A DNA stretch of 64,000 nt from NCBI RefSeq assembly GCF_900199205.1, contig NZ_OBMJ01000001.1, forward strand, positions 3,723,001 to 3,787,000, given 5' to 3'. Source of the DNA: Streptomyces sp. 1331.2 (GTDB lineage: Bacteria; Actinomycetota; Actinomycetes; Streptomycetales; Streptomycetaceae). The position numbers were made by a program, and so were the translations under genes. Positions 1 to 9,563 of the stretch are shown here, one piece after another. Numbering within the stretch: the first letter of the stretch is position 1; every line of letters starts with the position of its first letter. The notes under the pieces are model-generated. The model was given only the letters and a program-made list of their open reading frames with translations. It did no database searches and was not told where the DNA came from.

Positions 1-827
1 TCCTGGAGATCTTCGAGTCCCGGGTGCTGCTCACGGACAGCTTCCACCGCCAGTTCACCACCCGCCGGGCGCTGCCCGACCTCAGCCGGCTGCCCTCGCT
101 GCACCGCCGGGCCGACGCGGCGGTCCGGGCCGCCCGGGCCGGGAACCTGGACGTGATGGTGGGCTGCGACCGCCGCTTCTGGCAGGAGGTCGCCGGGCTG
201 CTCGGCAACCGCCGGATCGCCGACTACCTGGACTGGCTGCGGGTGCAGTCCTGGATGTTCGCCGCCCCCTACCTGCGGGAGGTGTCCACCCTGGCCGGGG
301 TCTGCTGGGACCGCCACCTGGACCTGGTCGGGGCGATCGAGGCGCACGACCTGGCCGGCGCGCACCGGATCATCTGCGAGTACAACCTGTACACGGCCCG
401 GCTGTTGGCGGGGCTGGCCGGGCAGCCGCTGGAGTCGGTGACGGTCCTGGGCCTGCTCACCGAGACGACCGGGACGCCCGGAATGGCCGGGACGGCCGAG
501 GCGACCGGGACGGCGGAGGCGACCGGGGCGCAACAGCCGCCGGCCGCCGAACCCGCCCCGGAGCCTTCGCCCGGGCCCGCGACGTCAGCCACGTCGGAGC
601 CCGAGACCTCGTCCGGGCCGGAGCCCGTGCCCGGTGCGACCGGTGCCGGGCGGGCCCGGCGGGGCGACGAGGTCGGCCGTGAGCTGGGTCGTGAGCTGGG
701 GCTGGGCCTCGGCCTGGTGCCGCAGCCCCGCTCGCTGTCGTACGGCCGGTTCGGCCGCCGGCTGCCCGAACCCGCCCCCGAGGCTCCGCGGGGACGGCCC
801 GACCCGCACGCCGCCCCGGGCCGGTAG
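1..827 (+). CDS. GntR-family regulator, FCD ligand-binding domain (5' truncated by window edge)
   Basis: The reading frame is open from base 3, so the gene begins upstream and only its C-terminal part is visible. The first ~150 visible residues form an all-helical stretch that reads like the FCD effector domain of FadR/GntR repressors: a helix with RAARAGNLDVM, then WDRHLDLVGAIEAHDLAGAHR, the usual 'H..i..Ai...D...A' ending. The wHTH would lie off the window. The last ~110 residues are a low-complexity tail rich in Ala, Thr, Glu, Pro and Gly that FCD proteins normally lack and that is probably disordered. The ligand cannot be told. Family assignment rests on pattern only and is moderately sure. 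Confidence 0.55.
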   Translation, partial: LEIFESRVLLTDSFHRQFTTRRALPDLSRLPSLHRRADAAVRAARAGNLDVMVGCDRRFWQEVAGLLGNRRIADYLDWLRVQSWMFAAPYLREVSTLAGVCWDRHLDLVGAIEAHDLAGAHRIICEYNLYTARLLAGLAGQPLESVTVLGLLTETTGTPGMAGTAEATGTAEATGAQQPPAAEPAPEPSPGPATSATSEPETSSGPEPVPGATGAGRARRGDEVGRELGRELGLGLGLVPQPRSLSYGRFGRRLPEPAPEAPRGRPDPHAAPGR

Positions 828-947
828 GGTGGCGGGCGTCGAACCGGGCGCCCGCGAAAGGGCCGTCCGGGTACCGACCCCCCGCCCCCTGTCGTCGCCC
901 CGCCCCCCGGCGGGCGATCCCCGCCGCCCGGAGAGGAACTGCCGGCC

Positions 948-1595
948 ATGGCCTGCGACCTCTGGCTCGTCCCGCTGGTGGACGTGCTGAGCCACAGTCC
1001 CGACAACCCCTTCCGGGACGACCTCGCGCTCTACAACGCGGTGTTGACCTCACACGGGCTGCCCCAGGTGCCGGTCTACGAGTACGTCCCGGGCATCAGC
1101 GGGGCGGTCGAGCCGATAGCCGCCTTCGACTACGACTCGCTGCACTTCCTGCGCCGCGCCTACCTGTTGGGCCTCACCGGCCTGGACATCACCCCGGTCG
1201 ACGCGCTCGGCGGCGACTACGAGCAGTTGCTGGAGATGTTCGAGAGCAGCGCCGAACAGTCGCACCTGGTCTGGCACTTCGACCACGCCGGGGCGTACGT
1301 GCCGGTCGAGTTCCAGGTGCCGCTGGTGGACGACGCGCTGCTCGCCTCCGGCGGCCCGCTCGGCTCCAGCCACGGGCTGCTGCGCGAACTCCAGGCGGTG
1401 GCACCGGCCCTGGGCATCGACCCGCTCAACCCCCCGGACCCGACCCGGCCGCTCGGCCCGACCGGGCTGGAGCAGCCGTTCGGGCCGCCGATCGACGACG
1501 TGCACCCCTTCGCCCGCGAGCGGCACGCCTGGTCGGGCCTGTACGCGGCGGCCGCCAGGAGCGTCACCCAGGGGTCGATGATCGTCTTCGCCTGA
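948..1595 (+). CDS. conserved hypothetical protein, 215 aa
   Basis: Soluble, acidic 215-aa protein that I do not recognise. The ATG at 948 is preceded by GAGAGGA about 10 bases upstream. There is no signal peptide and no membrane segment. The N-terminal half is rich in aromatic and hydrophobic residues (DYDSLHFLRRAYLLGL) and looks like a compact fold; a Pro-rich segment near residues 155-180 (PLNPPDPTRPLGPTGLEQP) separates a short C-terminal helix. Codon use is typical of the neighbours. It stands alone between the GntR-type regulator and the convergent SLATT-like gene. Confidence 0.75.
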   Translation: MACDLWLVPLVDVLSHSPDNPFRDDLALYNAVLTSHGLPQVPVYEYVPGISGAVEPIAAFDYDSLHFLRRAYLLGLTGLDITPVDALGGDYEQLLEMFESSAEQSHLVWHFDHAGAYVPVEFQVPLVDDALLASGGPLGSSHGLLRELQAVAPALGIDPLNPPDPTRPLGPTGLEQPFGPPIDDVHPFARERHAWSGLYAAAARSVTQGSMIVFA

Positions 1596-1621
1596 GCCAG
1601 GACGGTCCCCACCGCGGCGCC

Positions 1622-2407
1622 CTACCGCAGCGGCCCCTCCGGCGGCCGCTGGCGCGGCATCGTGGGCCGGGTGCCCGGCGGCGGCAGCACCCGCACCTGG
1701 GCGCCCACCCCCGGTTCGGAGCGCCCGCCCCAGCTGCCGGGGGCCTGGGTGGGCAGCTGGGTCATCGAGGCGCGGAACTCCAGCATCCACTCCGCGGTCT
1801 CGGTGCGGACCATGTCCGAGATGTCCTCGCAGAACCGGCGCAGCACGCCCAGGCAGCGCTCGGCGGCCTCGCCCGCGGTGCCCTCGGTCGGGCCGAGCAC
1901 CTCGCGCACGCACTCCGACGCCCAGTCGAACTGGAAGGCCTCCAGCCGGCGTTGCAGCGCCTGGCCGGTGGAGACGTCCCGCATCCAGCCGGAGGTCAGG
2001 CCGAAGGCCCGGTCGGCGCCGTGGCAGGCGGCGGCGAGGGCCAGGCCGACGTAGCCCCAGCCGGTGCCGTGCGCGAAGCTGCCGGCCAGGTCGACCAGCG
2101 GGGCGGTCACCCCGGCGACCGCGAAGCCGGCCGTGCCGAACCGCAGCAGGCGCGCCCAGCGGCGCTTCCAGACCCGGTCCCGGCGGTACCACTCGATGGC
2201 TTCGACCGCCCGCTCCTCGGACCAGCGGTAGAGCTCCTCCAGTCGCTCGGCGGGCTCGCCCCAGTCCCCGAGCGGGAACTGGCGGGTGCTCAGATCGTTC
2301 CGGCGGTGGGTGGCGGCCCGCCGGACGACGGCGGTGGCCGGCGGGTCCTCCTCGCCGATCTCCTTGCCCCAGGCACTCTCCTCGGGCTGCATTTCCGGCT
2401 GGCTCAC
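1622..2407 (-). CDS. SLATT-like two-TM protein
   Basis: A 261-aa protein from GTG 2407, chosen because GGGAG lies 8 bases upstream; an ATG at 2392 and an upstream ATG at 2518 are alternatives. A helical amphipathic segment (EERAVEAIEWYRRDRVWKRR) leads into two close hydrophobic helices at about residues 88-108 and 115-131, followed by a cytoplasmic helical domain and a Pro/Arg-rich tail. Charged helix, 2-TM hairpin and helical tail is the layout of the SLATT family, proposed as membrane effectors or transducers in nucleotide-signal systems (SMODS/SLOG partners). No cyclase, SLOG or nuclease partner is adjacent, so the role here is unknown. Family call by pattern, moderately sure. Confidence 0.6.
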   Translation of the reverse strand: MSQPEMQPEESAWGKEIGEEDPPATAVVRRAATHRRNDLSTRQFPLGDWGEPAERLEELYRWSEERAVEAIEWYRRDRVWKRRWARLLRFGTAGFAVAGVTAPLVDLAGSFAHGTGWGYVGLALAAACHGADRAFGLTSGWMRDVSTGQALQRRLEAFQFDWASECVREVLGPTEGTAGEAAERCLGVLRRFCEDISDMVRTETAEWMLEFRASMTQLPTQAPGSWGGRSEPGVGAQVRVLPPPGTRPTMPRQRPPEGPLR

Positions 2408-2774
2408 CTGTGGGGCTCCCTGTGGCGGGCGGGCGGCTGGTTCTGGCGGCGCATCGACTGACGTGACGTCTGCCGGTGGTTGTCCAACAGCACTTCTTAC
2501 CGCCAAATGGCTGACCATGGGGGAGCTTCCCGGTTGATCGTTACGGGTTCGGGCCCCTGGAACCCGAGGTGAGCGGGTTGCGGGGGTCGGCGGGATTTCA
2601 CTCGTCCGAGCGAGGGCCCGGTGACCCGTGGTCGTGACTCGGGCACCCAGCGTCCACCGGACCCCTCCGGGCTTGGAGGATCCTCCGGCATCGTCGGCGT
2701 ACGGAGCTGTTCTCCTGGAGGATCAGACGGGACCGGAGGGCGGCCCGAACCGGCCACCGACTACGCTGCCAGGC

Positions 2775-4022
2775 GTGAAGGTCCTCGTCATCGGCGGCGG
2801 CGCCCGCGAACACGCCCTGTGCCGCTCTCTGTCCCAAGATCCCGCCGTGACCGAGCTGCACTGTGCCCCGGGCAATGCCGGGATCGCACAGGTGGCGACG
2901 GTCCACCCGGTCGACCAGCTGGACGGTGCGCAGGTCACCGCGCTGGCCCGGCGCCTCGACGCCGCCCTGGTGGTGGTCGGCCCGGAGGCCCCGCTGGTGG
3001 CCGGCGTCGCCGACGCCGTGCGCGCGGCCGGCATCCCGGTGTTCGGCCCCTCCGCGGCCGCCGCACGGCTGGAGGGCTCCAAGGCCTTCGCCAAGGACGT
3101 GATGGCCGGGGCCGGCGTCCCCACCGCCCGCTCCTACGTCTGCACCACCGCCGCCGAGGCCGCCGAGGCGCTGGACGCCTTCGGCGCCCCGTACGTGGTC
3201 AAGGACGACGGGCTGGCCGCCGGCAAGGGCGTCGTGGTCACCTCCGACCGCGAGGCCGCGCTGGCCCACGCCGCCTCCTGCGAGCGCGTGGTCATCGAGG
3301 AGTACCTGGACGGCCCCGAGGTCTCGCTGTTCGCGATCACCGACGGCACCACGGTCGTCCCGCTGCAGCCCGCGCAGGACTTCAAGCGCGCGCTGGACGG
3401 TGACGAGGGCCCCAACACCGGCGGCATGGGTGCCTACTCGCCGCTGCCCTGGGCGCCCGCCGGGCTGGTCGAGGAGGTCCAGGAGACCGTTCTGCAGCCG
3501 ACCGTGGACGAGCTGCGCCGCCGCGGCACCGAGTTCTCCGGCCTGCTCTACGCGGGCCTCGCGCTCACCTCGCGCGGCACCCGGGTGATCGAGTTCAACG
3601 CCCGCTTCGGCGACCCGGAGACCCAGGTCGTGCTGGCCCGGCTGCGCACCCCGCTGGCCGGCGTGCTGCTGGCCGCCGCCACCGGCACTCTGGGCCAGCT
3701 GGAGCCGCTGCGCTGGGATGAGGGCGCGGCCGTCACCGTGGTCGTCGCCTCCGAGGGCTACCCGGCCGCGCCGCGCACCGGTGACCCGATCGAGGGACTG
3801 GCCGAGGCCGAGGCGGACGGCACCGCGTTCGTGCTGCACGCCGGGACGAAGGCCGGCGCGGACGGCGAGGTGCTGAGCGCCGGCGGCCGCGTGCTGTCGG
3901 TCACCGCGACCGGCGCCGACCTGGCCGAGGCGCGCGAGCGTGCGTACGCCGCCGTGGACCGGATCAGCCTCAAGGGCGGTCAGCACCGCACCGACATCGC
4001 GCTGAAGGCGGCCACCGCGTAG
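2775..4022 (+). CDS. purD: phosphoribosylamine-glycine ligase (GAR synthetase)
   Basis: Second step of de novo IMP synthesis: ATP-dependent ligation of glycine to phosphoribosylamine, in the cytosol. The 415-aa protein from GTG 2775 has the usual length and the ATP-grasp order: N-domain [15 protein letters not shown], then [16 protein letters not shown], the ATP-lid segment [26 protein letters not shown], and the metal/ATP site TGGMGAYSP followed by [12 protein letters not shown]. The frame is open upstream to 2628, but the conserved N-terminus fixes the start at 2775. purC and purSQL follow within 12 kb on the same strand, separated by non-purine genes. Confidence 0.97.
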   Translation: MKVLVIGGGAREHALCRSLSQDPAVTELHCAPGNAGIAQVATVHPVDQLDGAQVTALARRLDAALVVVGPEAPLVAGVADAVRAAGIPVFGPSAAAARLEGSKAFAKDVMAGAGVPTARSYVCTTAAEAAEALDAFGAPYVVKDDGLAAGKGVVVTSDREAALAHAASCERVVIEEYLDGPEVSLFAITDGTTVVPLQPAQDFKRALDGDEGPNTGGMGAYSPLPWAPAGLVEEVQETVLQPTVDELRRRGTEFSGLLYAGLALTSRGTRVIEFNARFGDPETQVVLARLRTPLAGVLLAAATGTLGQLEPLRWDEGAAVTVVVASEGYPAAPRTGDPIEGLAEAEADGTAFVLHAGTKAGADGEVLSAGGRVLSVTATGADLAEARERAYAAVDRISLKGGQHRTDIALKAATA

Positions 4023-4052
4023 GGAAGTTAGGCCGTACCGAGGCCGCTCGGA

Positions 4053-4097
4053 GGGCGCTGCGGACCGTGGGAACCAACCCCCATGGACGCAGCGCCC
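4053..4097 (+). terminator. hairpin downstream of purD
   Basis: Perfect 10-bp stem GGGCGCTGCG / CGCAGCGCCC (4053-4062 with 4088-4097) around a 25-base loop, 30 bases after the purD stop. There is no U-tract, as is common in this GC-rich group. Likely purD terminator. Confidence 0.5.
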
Positions 4098-4559
4098 GCG
4101 GCGTTTCGGGGCTGGAGTAGCTCCGGGGACGGGCGAACCGTTCGGCCGTCGTATTCCAGCCCATCGGGTGACAGCACCCGCATCCGGCTGACGCAACCGG
4201 CCGCCCGGCCTTATGGTGCGCTGGATCGCAGCGCGCGGGGCCCGCGCGCCGGGGTCGCCGCCGGGTAGCGGCGCCTCCGCGGGGGGATGCTGGACGGCGT
4301 CCGGCCGGGTGGTCGCCCGGGTGCTTCGCACCGGACCGGTCGCGGGCGTCCGGAATCCGGGCGGCGTCACCGGGACGAGTGGAAACCGGGGCGATCCGGA
4401 ACGACCACCCGGACCGGGGCGTCGAAAATGTCAGTAGCGCCACGCAGCATGCACTACCGGGTTCGGACGCCTCCGCTTCCCGGTCGGAACTGATCGTTTC
4501 GAGTCGGCTCAGGGCCCGTTTCCGGGCGCCCGAGGGCTCCGAAGGGGGTGCCGCACCGT
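4098..4559. other. intergenic, no gene seen
   Basis: Between the purD hairpin and the next gene there are only short open frames with no homology, poor codon bias and no ribosome-binding site. Part of it (4420-4510) is locally less GC-rich and probably carries the promoter of the membrane protein gene at 4560. Confidence 0.5.
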
Positions 4560-6143
4560 ATGGCCGCTGTCGACACCGCACGCGCTCATGCCCAGGCGGT
4601 CCTGCGGGTCCGGGGCCGCGCGCTGGCCGCCGCCGTCCTGCCCGCCGCCGTGGCGGTGGTCCTGCTCGCAGGCCGGTTCACCGGCCGGATCGGCGCGCCC
4701 GGCGCCGCCGACGCCGCCGGCTGGGACGCCGCCCGCTGGGCGGTCTGCGCGGTCGCCGCGCTGACCGTGCTGATCGCCGGAGTGACCGCCCGCGCCCTGC
4801 GGCGGGCCGAGCCGCCCAGGACCCCGGCCGTCCCGCTGGACCGCGCCGAGGCCCCCGAGCTGTACCGGCTGATCGACGAACTGGCCGACCGCCTGGACGT
4901 CCCCGCACCCTCCGCCGTCGCCCTCACCCCGGACTGCGACAGCTGGCTGGAGGACGTCCCGCCGACGCGCCGGCCGGGCCGGCTGCAGCCGCACTCCGAG
5001 CCGCCGGCCCCGGTACTGGTGATCGGCTCGCCCTTCCTCTGGTGGATGCGGTCCGGCGAGCTGCGGGCCCTGCTCGCCCCCGTGGTGGCCGGCACCGCGG
5101 CCTCCGCCGACCCGGAGATCGCCGCCGCCCGCCGCTTCCTGCGCAGCCTGGACGCCTGTCTGGACTCCGGCGCGGGCGCGGCCCCCGGCCTCGGCGGCGG
5201 CACCCTGGCCGCCCCGCCCCGGCCGCCCCGGCGCGGTCCGGCCGGCCTCGCCGACCGGGTCAGCCGCCGGATCACCCGCCGGCTGCTCGGCGCCTGCCGC
5301 GGCCACTCCGCCGAGCTGGAGCGCTCCGTCGCGGGCTGGGCCTCCGAGCAGGCCAGGACGGTCGACTACGGTCTGCGGATCGCCGCCCAGGAGCAGGTCG
5401 GCCTCGCCTACGCGGGCTGGGACCGGCTGCTCACCCGGGTCGCGCTGCCCGCCTGGCGGCTCGGCCGCCACCCCGTCCACCTCAACGCCGGCGTGGTCGC
5501 CGCGCTCACCGAGCTGTCCCGCCGTGACCGGCTGGCCGACGGCTACGGCACCCGGCTCGGCGACCGCCCCGCCTGTGACCTGCTGGAGGAGCCCGGCACC
5601 GTCGACCGGGCGGTCTCCCGGCTCGCCGCCGAGCTGTTCTTCGGCCGCCCGGCGGCCGGCTCCTGGCACGAGCTGGAGTGGGCCGACTACCCGGCCGAGG
5701 TGGTGGACGCCGGCTGGCGGGCGGGCGCCGCCACCCTGCAGTCCGCCCTGGACCGGCTCGCCCCGCAGTCCCGCCCCGGCTCCCCGACCCTCACCCGGCT
5801 GCTGGTCCGGCTCGCCGAGGGCGACGGCGAGCAGCTGGCCGCCACCCTCGCCGCCCAGCTGGCCCGCACCACCGCCCCGGCCCCGCTGCTCGAACCCGAC
5901 CGCACCGGCCGCGACCTGCTGGTCGACCACGTCACCGCGATGGTCTGCTGCGCGGCCGTGGACAGCGCCGGCGGCGCCCCCGGCCTGGACTGGCTGGACG
6001 GCCCGGTGCTGCTGCTCGGCGGGGTCCGCCGCACCGACCTGGCCGGCCCGGTGGCCCAGGCCGTCGAGCAGGGCCAGGACGGCCCGCTGCGCGCCTGGCT
6101 GGACGCCGCCGACGTCCGTCTGGAGAAACCCGTCCGCCTGTGA
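4560..6143 (+). CDS. membrane protein resembling an M48 protease without its zinc site
   Basis: 527 aa from ATG 4560; AAGGGGG lies about 12 bases upstream. Two TM helices near residues 20-37 and 57-76 are followed by a segment very like the start of M48 (HtpX/Ste24) catalytic domains: EAPELYRLIDELADRLDVPAPSAVAL, then VLVIGSPFLWW and a GELRALLAPVV helix. In active M48 enzymes this last helix reads ELxAVLAHELxH; here the HExxH positions are replaced (APVVAGTAA). The remaining ~350 residues are helical with no recognised domain. I infer a catalytically dead membrane-associated M48-like scaffold. Conservation of the gene next to purD would be expected in relatives, but that is memory, not proof. 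Confidence 0.6.
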   Translation: MAAVDTARAHAQAVLRVRGRALAAAVLPAAVAVVLLAGRFTGRIGAPGAADAAGWDAARWAVCAVAALTVLIAGVTARALRRAEPPRTPAVPLDRAEAPELYRLIDELADRLDVPAPSAVALTPDCDSWLEDVPPTRRPGRLQPHSEPPAPVLVIGSPFLWWMRSGELRALLAPVVAGTAASADPEIAAARRFLRSLDACLDSGAGAAPGLGGGTLAAPPRPPRRGPAGLADRVSRRITRRLLGACRGHSAELERSVAGWASEQARTVDYGLRIAAQEQVGLAYAGWDRLLTRVALPAWRLGRHPVHLNAGVVAALTELSRRDRLADGYGTRLGDRPACDLLEEPGTVDRAVSRLAAELFFGRPAAGSWHELEWADYPAEVVDAGWRAGAATLQSALDRLAPQSRPGSPTLTRLLVRLAEGDGEQLAATLAAQLARTTAPAPLLEPDRTGRDLLVDHVTAMVCCAAVDSAGGAPGLDWLDGPVLLLGGVRRTDLAGPVAQAVEQGQDGPLRAWLDAADVRLEKPVRL

Positions 6144-6384
6144 CCGGCGGGACGGCGCTCGACACCGGCGTACGCGCCCCCGGACGATTCGCCCGCCGGT
6201 CGTCGTCGCAGGCCGGAGGCCGTCCCCGGGAGGCACGCCAGATTCCCCGCACCAATTGCCACCGGAGGGTGACGGAGCACCAGCACTCTGTGGTGTATTG
6301 GACCGCACGCACATCCGGGGGGCACGTGCCAACCGGGCCTCGGGAGGCGGGCGAGGAGTCACGGAAGTGCACCTGGAGGGGCGC

Positions 6385-7923
6385 GTGGGCACCGAACTCA
6401 ACCGCCGCTGGGAGTCCGGAACGCACGCCTACAGCGTCTCCGACCCCTTCGGCCAGGGCCCGCTGCCCTGGCTGCGCAGCCCGGACCAGTACCTGGCCGG
6501 CGCGGAGGGCGCCGTCCCCTGGTACGTCTCGGTGGACGCGCCCGGCCAGCAGCCGCTGACCGCCGGTGCCCGCCCCAAGCCGCCGGTCGGCACCCCGCAG
6601 AGCTCCAACGACGTGGACCAGCAGATCAAGGGCTTCGCCTCGGCCGGAGTGGTCCGCCCCGGCGGCTCGGTGGACTTCCGGGTCACCGTCAACCCGCCCC
6701 GCGAGTTCACCGTGGACGTCTACCGGATCGGCCACTACGGCGGCGACGGCGCCCACAAGATGACGTCCAGCCCGAGCATCGCCGGCCTCGCCCAGCCCGC
6801 CCCGCTGGTGGTCGACCGGACGGTCTCCTGCCACCACTGGTGGCACTCCTGGCGGCTGCAGGTCCCGGTGCACTGGAAGCCCGGCGCGTACGTCGCCGTG
6901 CTGACCACCGTGGACATGCTGCACCGCAGCCACATCCCGTTCACCGTCCGGGACTTCGACGACCAGGGGCACACCGCCGAGCTGCTCCTGGTGCTCCCGG
7001 ACGTGACCTGGCAGGCGTACAACCTGTTCCCCGAGGACGGCCGCACCGGCGCCAGCCTCTACCACGCCTGGGACGGCCGGGGCGGCCTGGTCGGCGAACC
7101 GGAGGCGGCCGTCACCGTCTCCTTCGACCGCCCGCACGCCACCGCCGGGCTGCCGCTGCACGTCGGCCACGCGTACGACTTCATCCGCTGGGCCGAGCGC
7201 TACGGCTACGACCTCTCCTACGCCACCGCCACCGACCTGCACGCCGGCCTGGTCGATCCGTCCCGGCACCGGGCGCTGGTCTTCCCCGGCCACGACGAGT
7301 ACTGGTCCGAGCCGATGCGCCGGGCCGCCGAGCGGGCCAGGGACGGCGGCACCTCGCTGGTGTTCCTCTCCGCCAACACCATGTACTGGCGGGTCGAGCT
7401 GACCGCCGCCGCCTCCGGCGAGCCCAACCGGCTGCTCAACTGCCGCAAGCGGCAGAAGGTGGGCCCCGGCAGCCCGGCCGCGGGCGCGGCCGGCGCGGCC
7501 AGCGCGCTGTGGCGGGACGCCGGCGAGCCCGAGCAGCACCTGCTCGGCGTGCAGTACTCGGGCCGGGTCGCCGCGCCCGTCCCGCTGGTCGCGCGGCACA
7601 CCGCGCACTGGCTCTGGGACGGCACCGGCCTGCAGGAGGGCGACGAGCTGCCCGGCCTGGTCGCCGGCGAGGCCGACCGCTACTACCCCAAGGTCGCGCT
7701 GCCCGAGCACACCGAGCGGGTGCTGCTGGCGCACTCGCCGTACCGGGACCTGGCCGGGCGCACCCGCTACCAGGAGACCTCGCTGTACCGGGCGCCCAGC
7801 GGCGCGTACGTCTTCGCGGCCGGCACCTTCGCCTGGTCGCCCGCACTGGGCCGCCCCGGCCTGACCGACGAACGGATCCAGCGGGCCACCGCCAACCTCC
7901 TCGACCGGCTCTGCAAGAACTAG
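6385..7923 (+). CDS. N,N-dimethylformamidase beta-subunit-like protein
   Basis: 512 aa from GTG 6385, with GGAGGG 4-5 bases upstream; GTG 6367 is an in-frame alternative with GAGGAG 8 bases upstream. After a beta-rich N-terminal region with an Ig-like strand pattern (RPGGSVDFRVTVNPPREFTVDVYRIG), the rest matches the large-subunit C-terminal domain of N,N-dimethylformamidase: TWQAYNLF, LYHAWDGRGG, FIRWAERYGYDLSYATATDLH, FPGHDEYWSEPMRR and NTMYWRVEL. The HDEY segment lies where the metal-ligand/active-site loop of this amidohydrolase-like fold is expected. No small subunit is adjacent, and Streptomyces homologues are usually stand-alone, so the substrate is unknown. No signal peptide. It lies between purD and purC, 92 bases upstream of purC. 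Confidence 0.75.
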   Translation: MGTELNRRWESGTHAYSVSDPFGQGPLPWLRSPDQYLAGAEGAVPWYVSVDAPGQQPLTAGARPKPPVGTPQSSNDVDQQIKGFASAGVVRPGGSVDFRVTVNPPREFTVDVYRIGHYGGDGAHKMTSSPSIAGLAQPAPLVVDRTVSCHHWWHSWRLQVPVHWKPGAYVAVLTTVDMLHRSHIPFTVRDFDDQGHTAELLLVLPDVTWQAYNLFPEDGRTGASLYHAWDGRGGLVGEPEAAVTVSFDRPHATAGLPLHVGHAYDFIRWAERYGYDLSYATATDLHAGLVDPSRHRALVFPGHDEYWSEPMRRAAERARDGGTSLVFLSANTMYWRVELTAAASGEPNRLLNCRKRQKVGPGSPAAGAAGAASALWRDAGEPEQHLLGVQYSGRVAAPVPLVARHTAHWLWDGTGLQEGDELPGLVAGEADRYYPKVALPEHTERVLLAHSPYRDLAGRTRYQETSLYRAPSGAYVFAAGTFAWSPALGRPGLTDERIQRATANLLDRLCKN

Positions 7924-8012
7924 GGTTCGCGGGTCGTGAAAGACTGCGGGGGCAGTGACCTCCCCTTTCGCCGTGCCCCACGCCCGCGAACGACCCCTGA
8001 GGACTGAACACC

Positions 8013-8912
8013 TTGAGCGGATTTGTCACCAAGCCCGAGCCGGTCCAGGTACCCGGCCTGGTCCACCTGCACACCGGCAAGGTGCGCGACCTCTACCGCA
8101 ACGAGTCGGGCGAGCTGGTCATGGTGGCCAGCGACCGGATGTCCGCCCACGACTGGGTGCTGCCGAACGAGATCCCCGACAAGGGCCGGGTCCTCACCCA
8201 GCTGTCGCTGTGGTGGTTCGAGCGGATCGCCGACATCGTCCCCAACCACGTGATCTCCACCGAGGTCCCGGCCGGCGCCCCCGCCGACTGGAAGGGCCGC
8301 ACGCTGATCTGCAAGAGCCTGGACATGATCCCGGTCGAGGCGGTCGCCCGCGGCTACCTGGCCGGCTCCGGCCTGGCCGAGTACCAGGAGAGCCGCACGG
8401 TCTGCGGCATCGCCCTGCCCGAGGGCCTGGAGAACAGCTCCGAGCTGCCCGCCCCGATCTACACCCCGGCCCTCAAGGCCGAGGTCGGCGAGCACGACGA
8501 GAACGTCTCGTACGAGGAGACCGCACGCCGGATCGGTGCCGAGCCGGCCGCCCGGCTGCGCCGCACCACGCTGGACGTGTACGCCCGCGCCCGGGACATC
8601 GCCCGCGAGCGCGGCATCATCCTGGCCGACACCAAGTTCGAGTTCGGCCTGCTGGACGGCGAGCTGGTGATCGGCGACGAGGTGCTCACCCCGGACTCCT
8701 CCCGCTACTGGCCGGCCGACCAGTGGCAGCCGGGCCGCTCGCAGCCGTCCTTCGACAAGCAGCTGATCCGCGACTGGCTGGTCTCCCCGGCCTCCGGCTG
8801 GGACCGCTACAGCGAGCAGCCGCCGCCGGAGCTGCCCGCCGAGCTGGTCGAGCAGACCCGGGCCAAGTACATCGAGGTCTACGAGCTGCTGACCGGCACC
8901 ACCTGGCAGTGA
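8013..8912 (+). CDS. purC: phosphoribosylaminoimidazole-succinocarboxamide synthase
   Basis: SAICAR synthetase: joins CAIR and aspartate with ATP in purine synthesis. 299 aa from TTG 8013 with TGAGGA 9 bases upstream. Family signatures are in order: HTGKVRDLY (nucleotide loop), ASDRMSAHDWVLPNEIPDKGRVLTQ region, EAVARGYLAGSG, ADTKFEFG and DSSRYWP. This is the long actinobacterial/fungal type (~300 aa), not the ~235-aa E. coli type. Start choice is firm because the upstream frame has no conserved residues. Confidence 0.96.
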   Translation: MSGFVTKPEPVQVPGLVHLHTGKVRDLYRNESGELVMVASDRMSAHDWVLPNEIPDKGRVLTQLSLWWFERIADIVPNHVISTEVPAGAPADWKGRTLICKSLDMIPVEAVARGYLAGSGLAEYQESRTVCGIALPEGLENSSELPAPIYTPALKAEVGEHDENVSYEETARRIGAEPAARLRRTTLDVYARARDIARERGIILADTKFEFGLLDGELVIGDEVLTPDSSRYWPADQWQPGRSQPSFDKQLIRDWLVSPASGWDRYSEQPPPELPAELVEQTRAKYIEVYELLTGTTWQ

Positions 8913-8913
8913 T

Positions 8914-8930
8914 CCCGCGTCGCCCGCGGG
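8914..8930. terminator. short hairpin between convergent purC and response regulator genes
   Basis: CCCGCG / CGCGGG with a 5-base loop occupies most of the 24-base gap between two convergent stops. It could serve both directions, but the stem is short. Confidence 0.35.
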
Positions 8931-8936
8931 CAGGGC

Positions 8937-9563
8937 TCAGATCCAGCCGTGCTCGCGGGCGATCCGCACCGCCGCGTGCCGGTTCTCCGCGCCCAGCTTG
9001 GTGGCCGCCGAGGACAGGTAGTTGCGGACGGTGCCCTGGGAGAGCGAGGCCCGCTCGGCGATCTCGGCGATCGAGGTGCCGTCGGCGGCCAGCTCCAGGA
9101 CGTCCGTCTCGCGCGGGGTCAGCGGGGTCTCCCCGGCGCTGATCGCGTCCGCCGCCAGCTCCGGGTCCACGTACCGGCCGCCGGACCGTACGGTGCGGAT
9201 GATGCCGGCCAGGTCCGCCGCCGAGACGGTCTTGGGCAGGAAGCCGCGCACCCCGACCTCCAGCGCCCGCTTCAGGTAGCCGGGGCGGCCGTGGCCGGTG
9301 ACGATCATGCAGCGGCAGTCCGGCAGCAGCAGCCGCAGCCCGGCGGCCACCTCGATGCCGTCCTTTCCGGGCATCTGCAGGTCCAGCACCGCGACGTCCG
9401 GCCGGTGCGACTGCGCCATCGCCAGCGCCTCCGGCCCGGAACCGGCCTGGGCGACCACCTCGATGTCGTCCTCCAGCGAGAGCAGCGCGGCCAGCGCGCC
9501 CCGGATCAGGTGCTCGTCGTCGGCGAGCAGGACGCGGACGGGCGCGGTCTCGGTCTCGGTCAT
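8937..9563 (-). CDS. NarL/DesR-type response regulator
   Basis: 208 aa. Receiver domain at residues 9-125 with acidic pair DDE near 15-17, phospho-acceptor Asp61 in VAVLDLQMPG, Thr in MIVTGHG and Lys in FLPKTVS. LuxR-type HTH at about 145-205 (LTPRETDVLELAADGTSIAEIAERASLSQGTVRNYLSS). It is the last gene of a four-gene minus-strand operon and overlaps the kinase stop by 4 bases (ATGA), so the kinase is its partner. It presumably controls the ABC exporter genes upstream, as in DesKR-type export systems. Confidence 0.93.
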   Translation of the reverse strand: MTETETAPVRVLLADDEHLIRGALAALLSLEDDIEVVAQAGSGPEALAMAQSHRPDVAVLDLQMPGKDGIEVAAGLRLLLPDCRCMIVTGHGRPGYLKRALEVGVRGFLPKTVSAADLAGIIRTVRSGGRYVDPELAADAISAGETPLTPRETDVLELAADGTSIAEIAERASLSQGTVRNYLSSAATKLGAENRHAAVRIAREHGWI

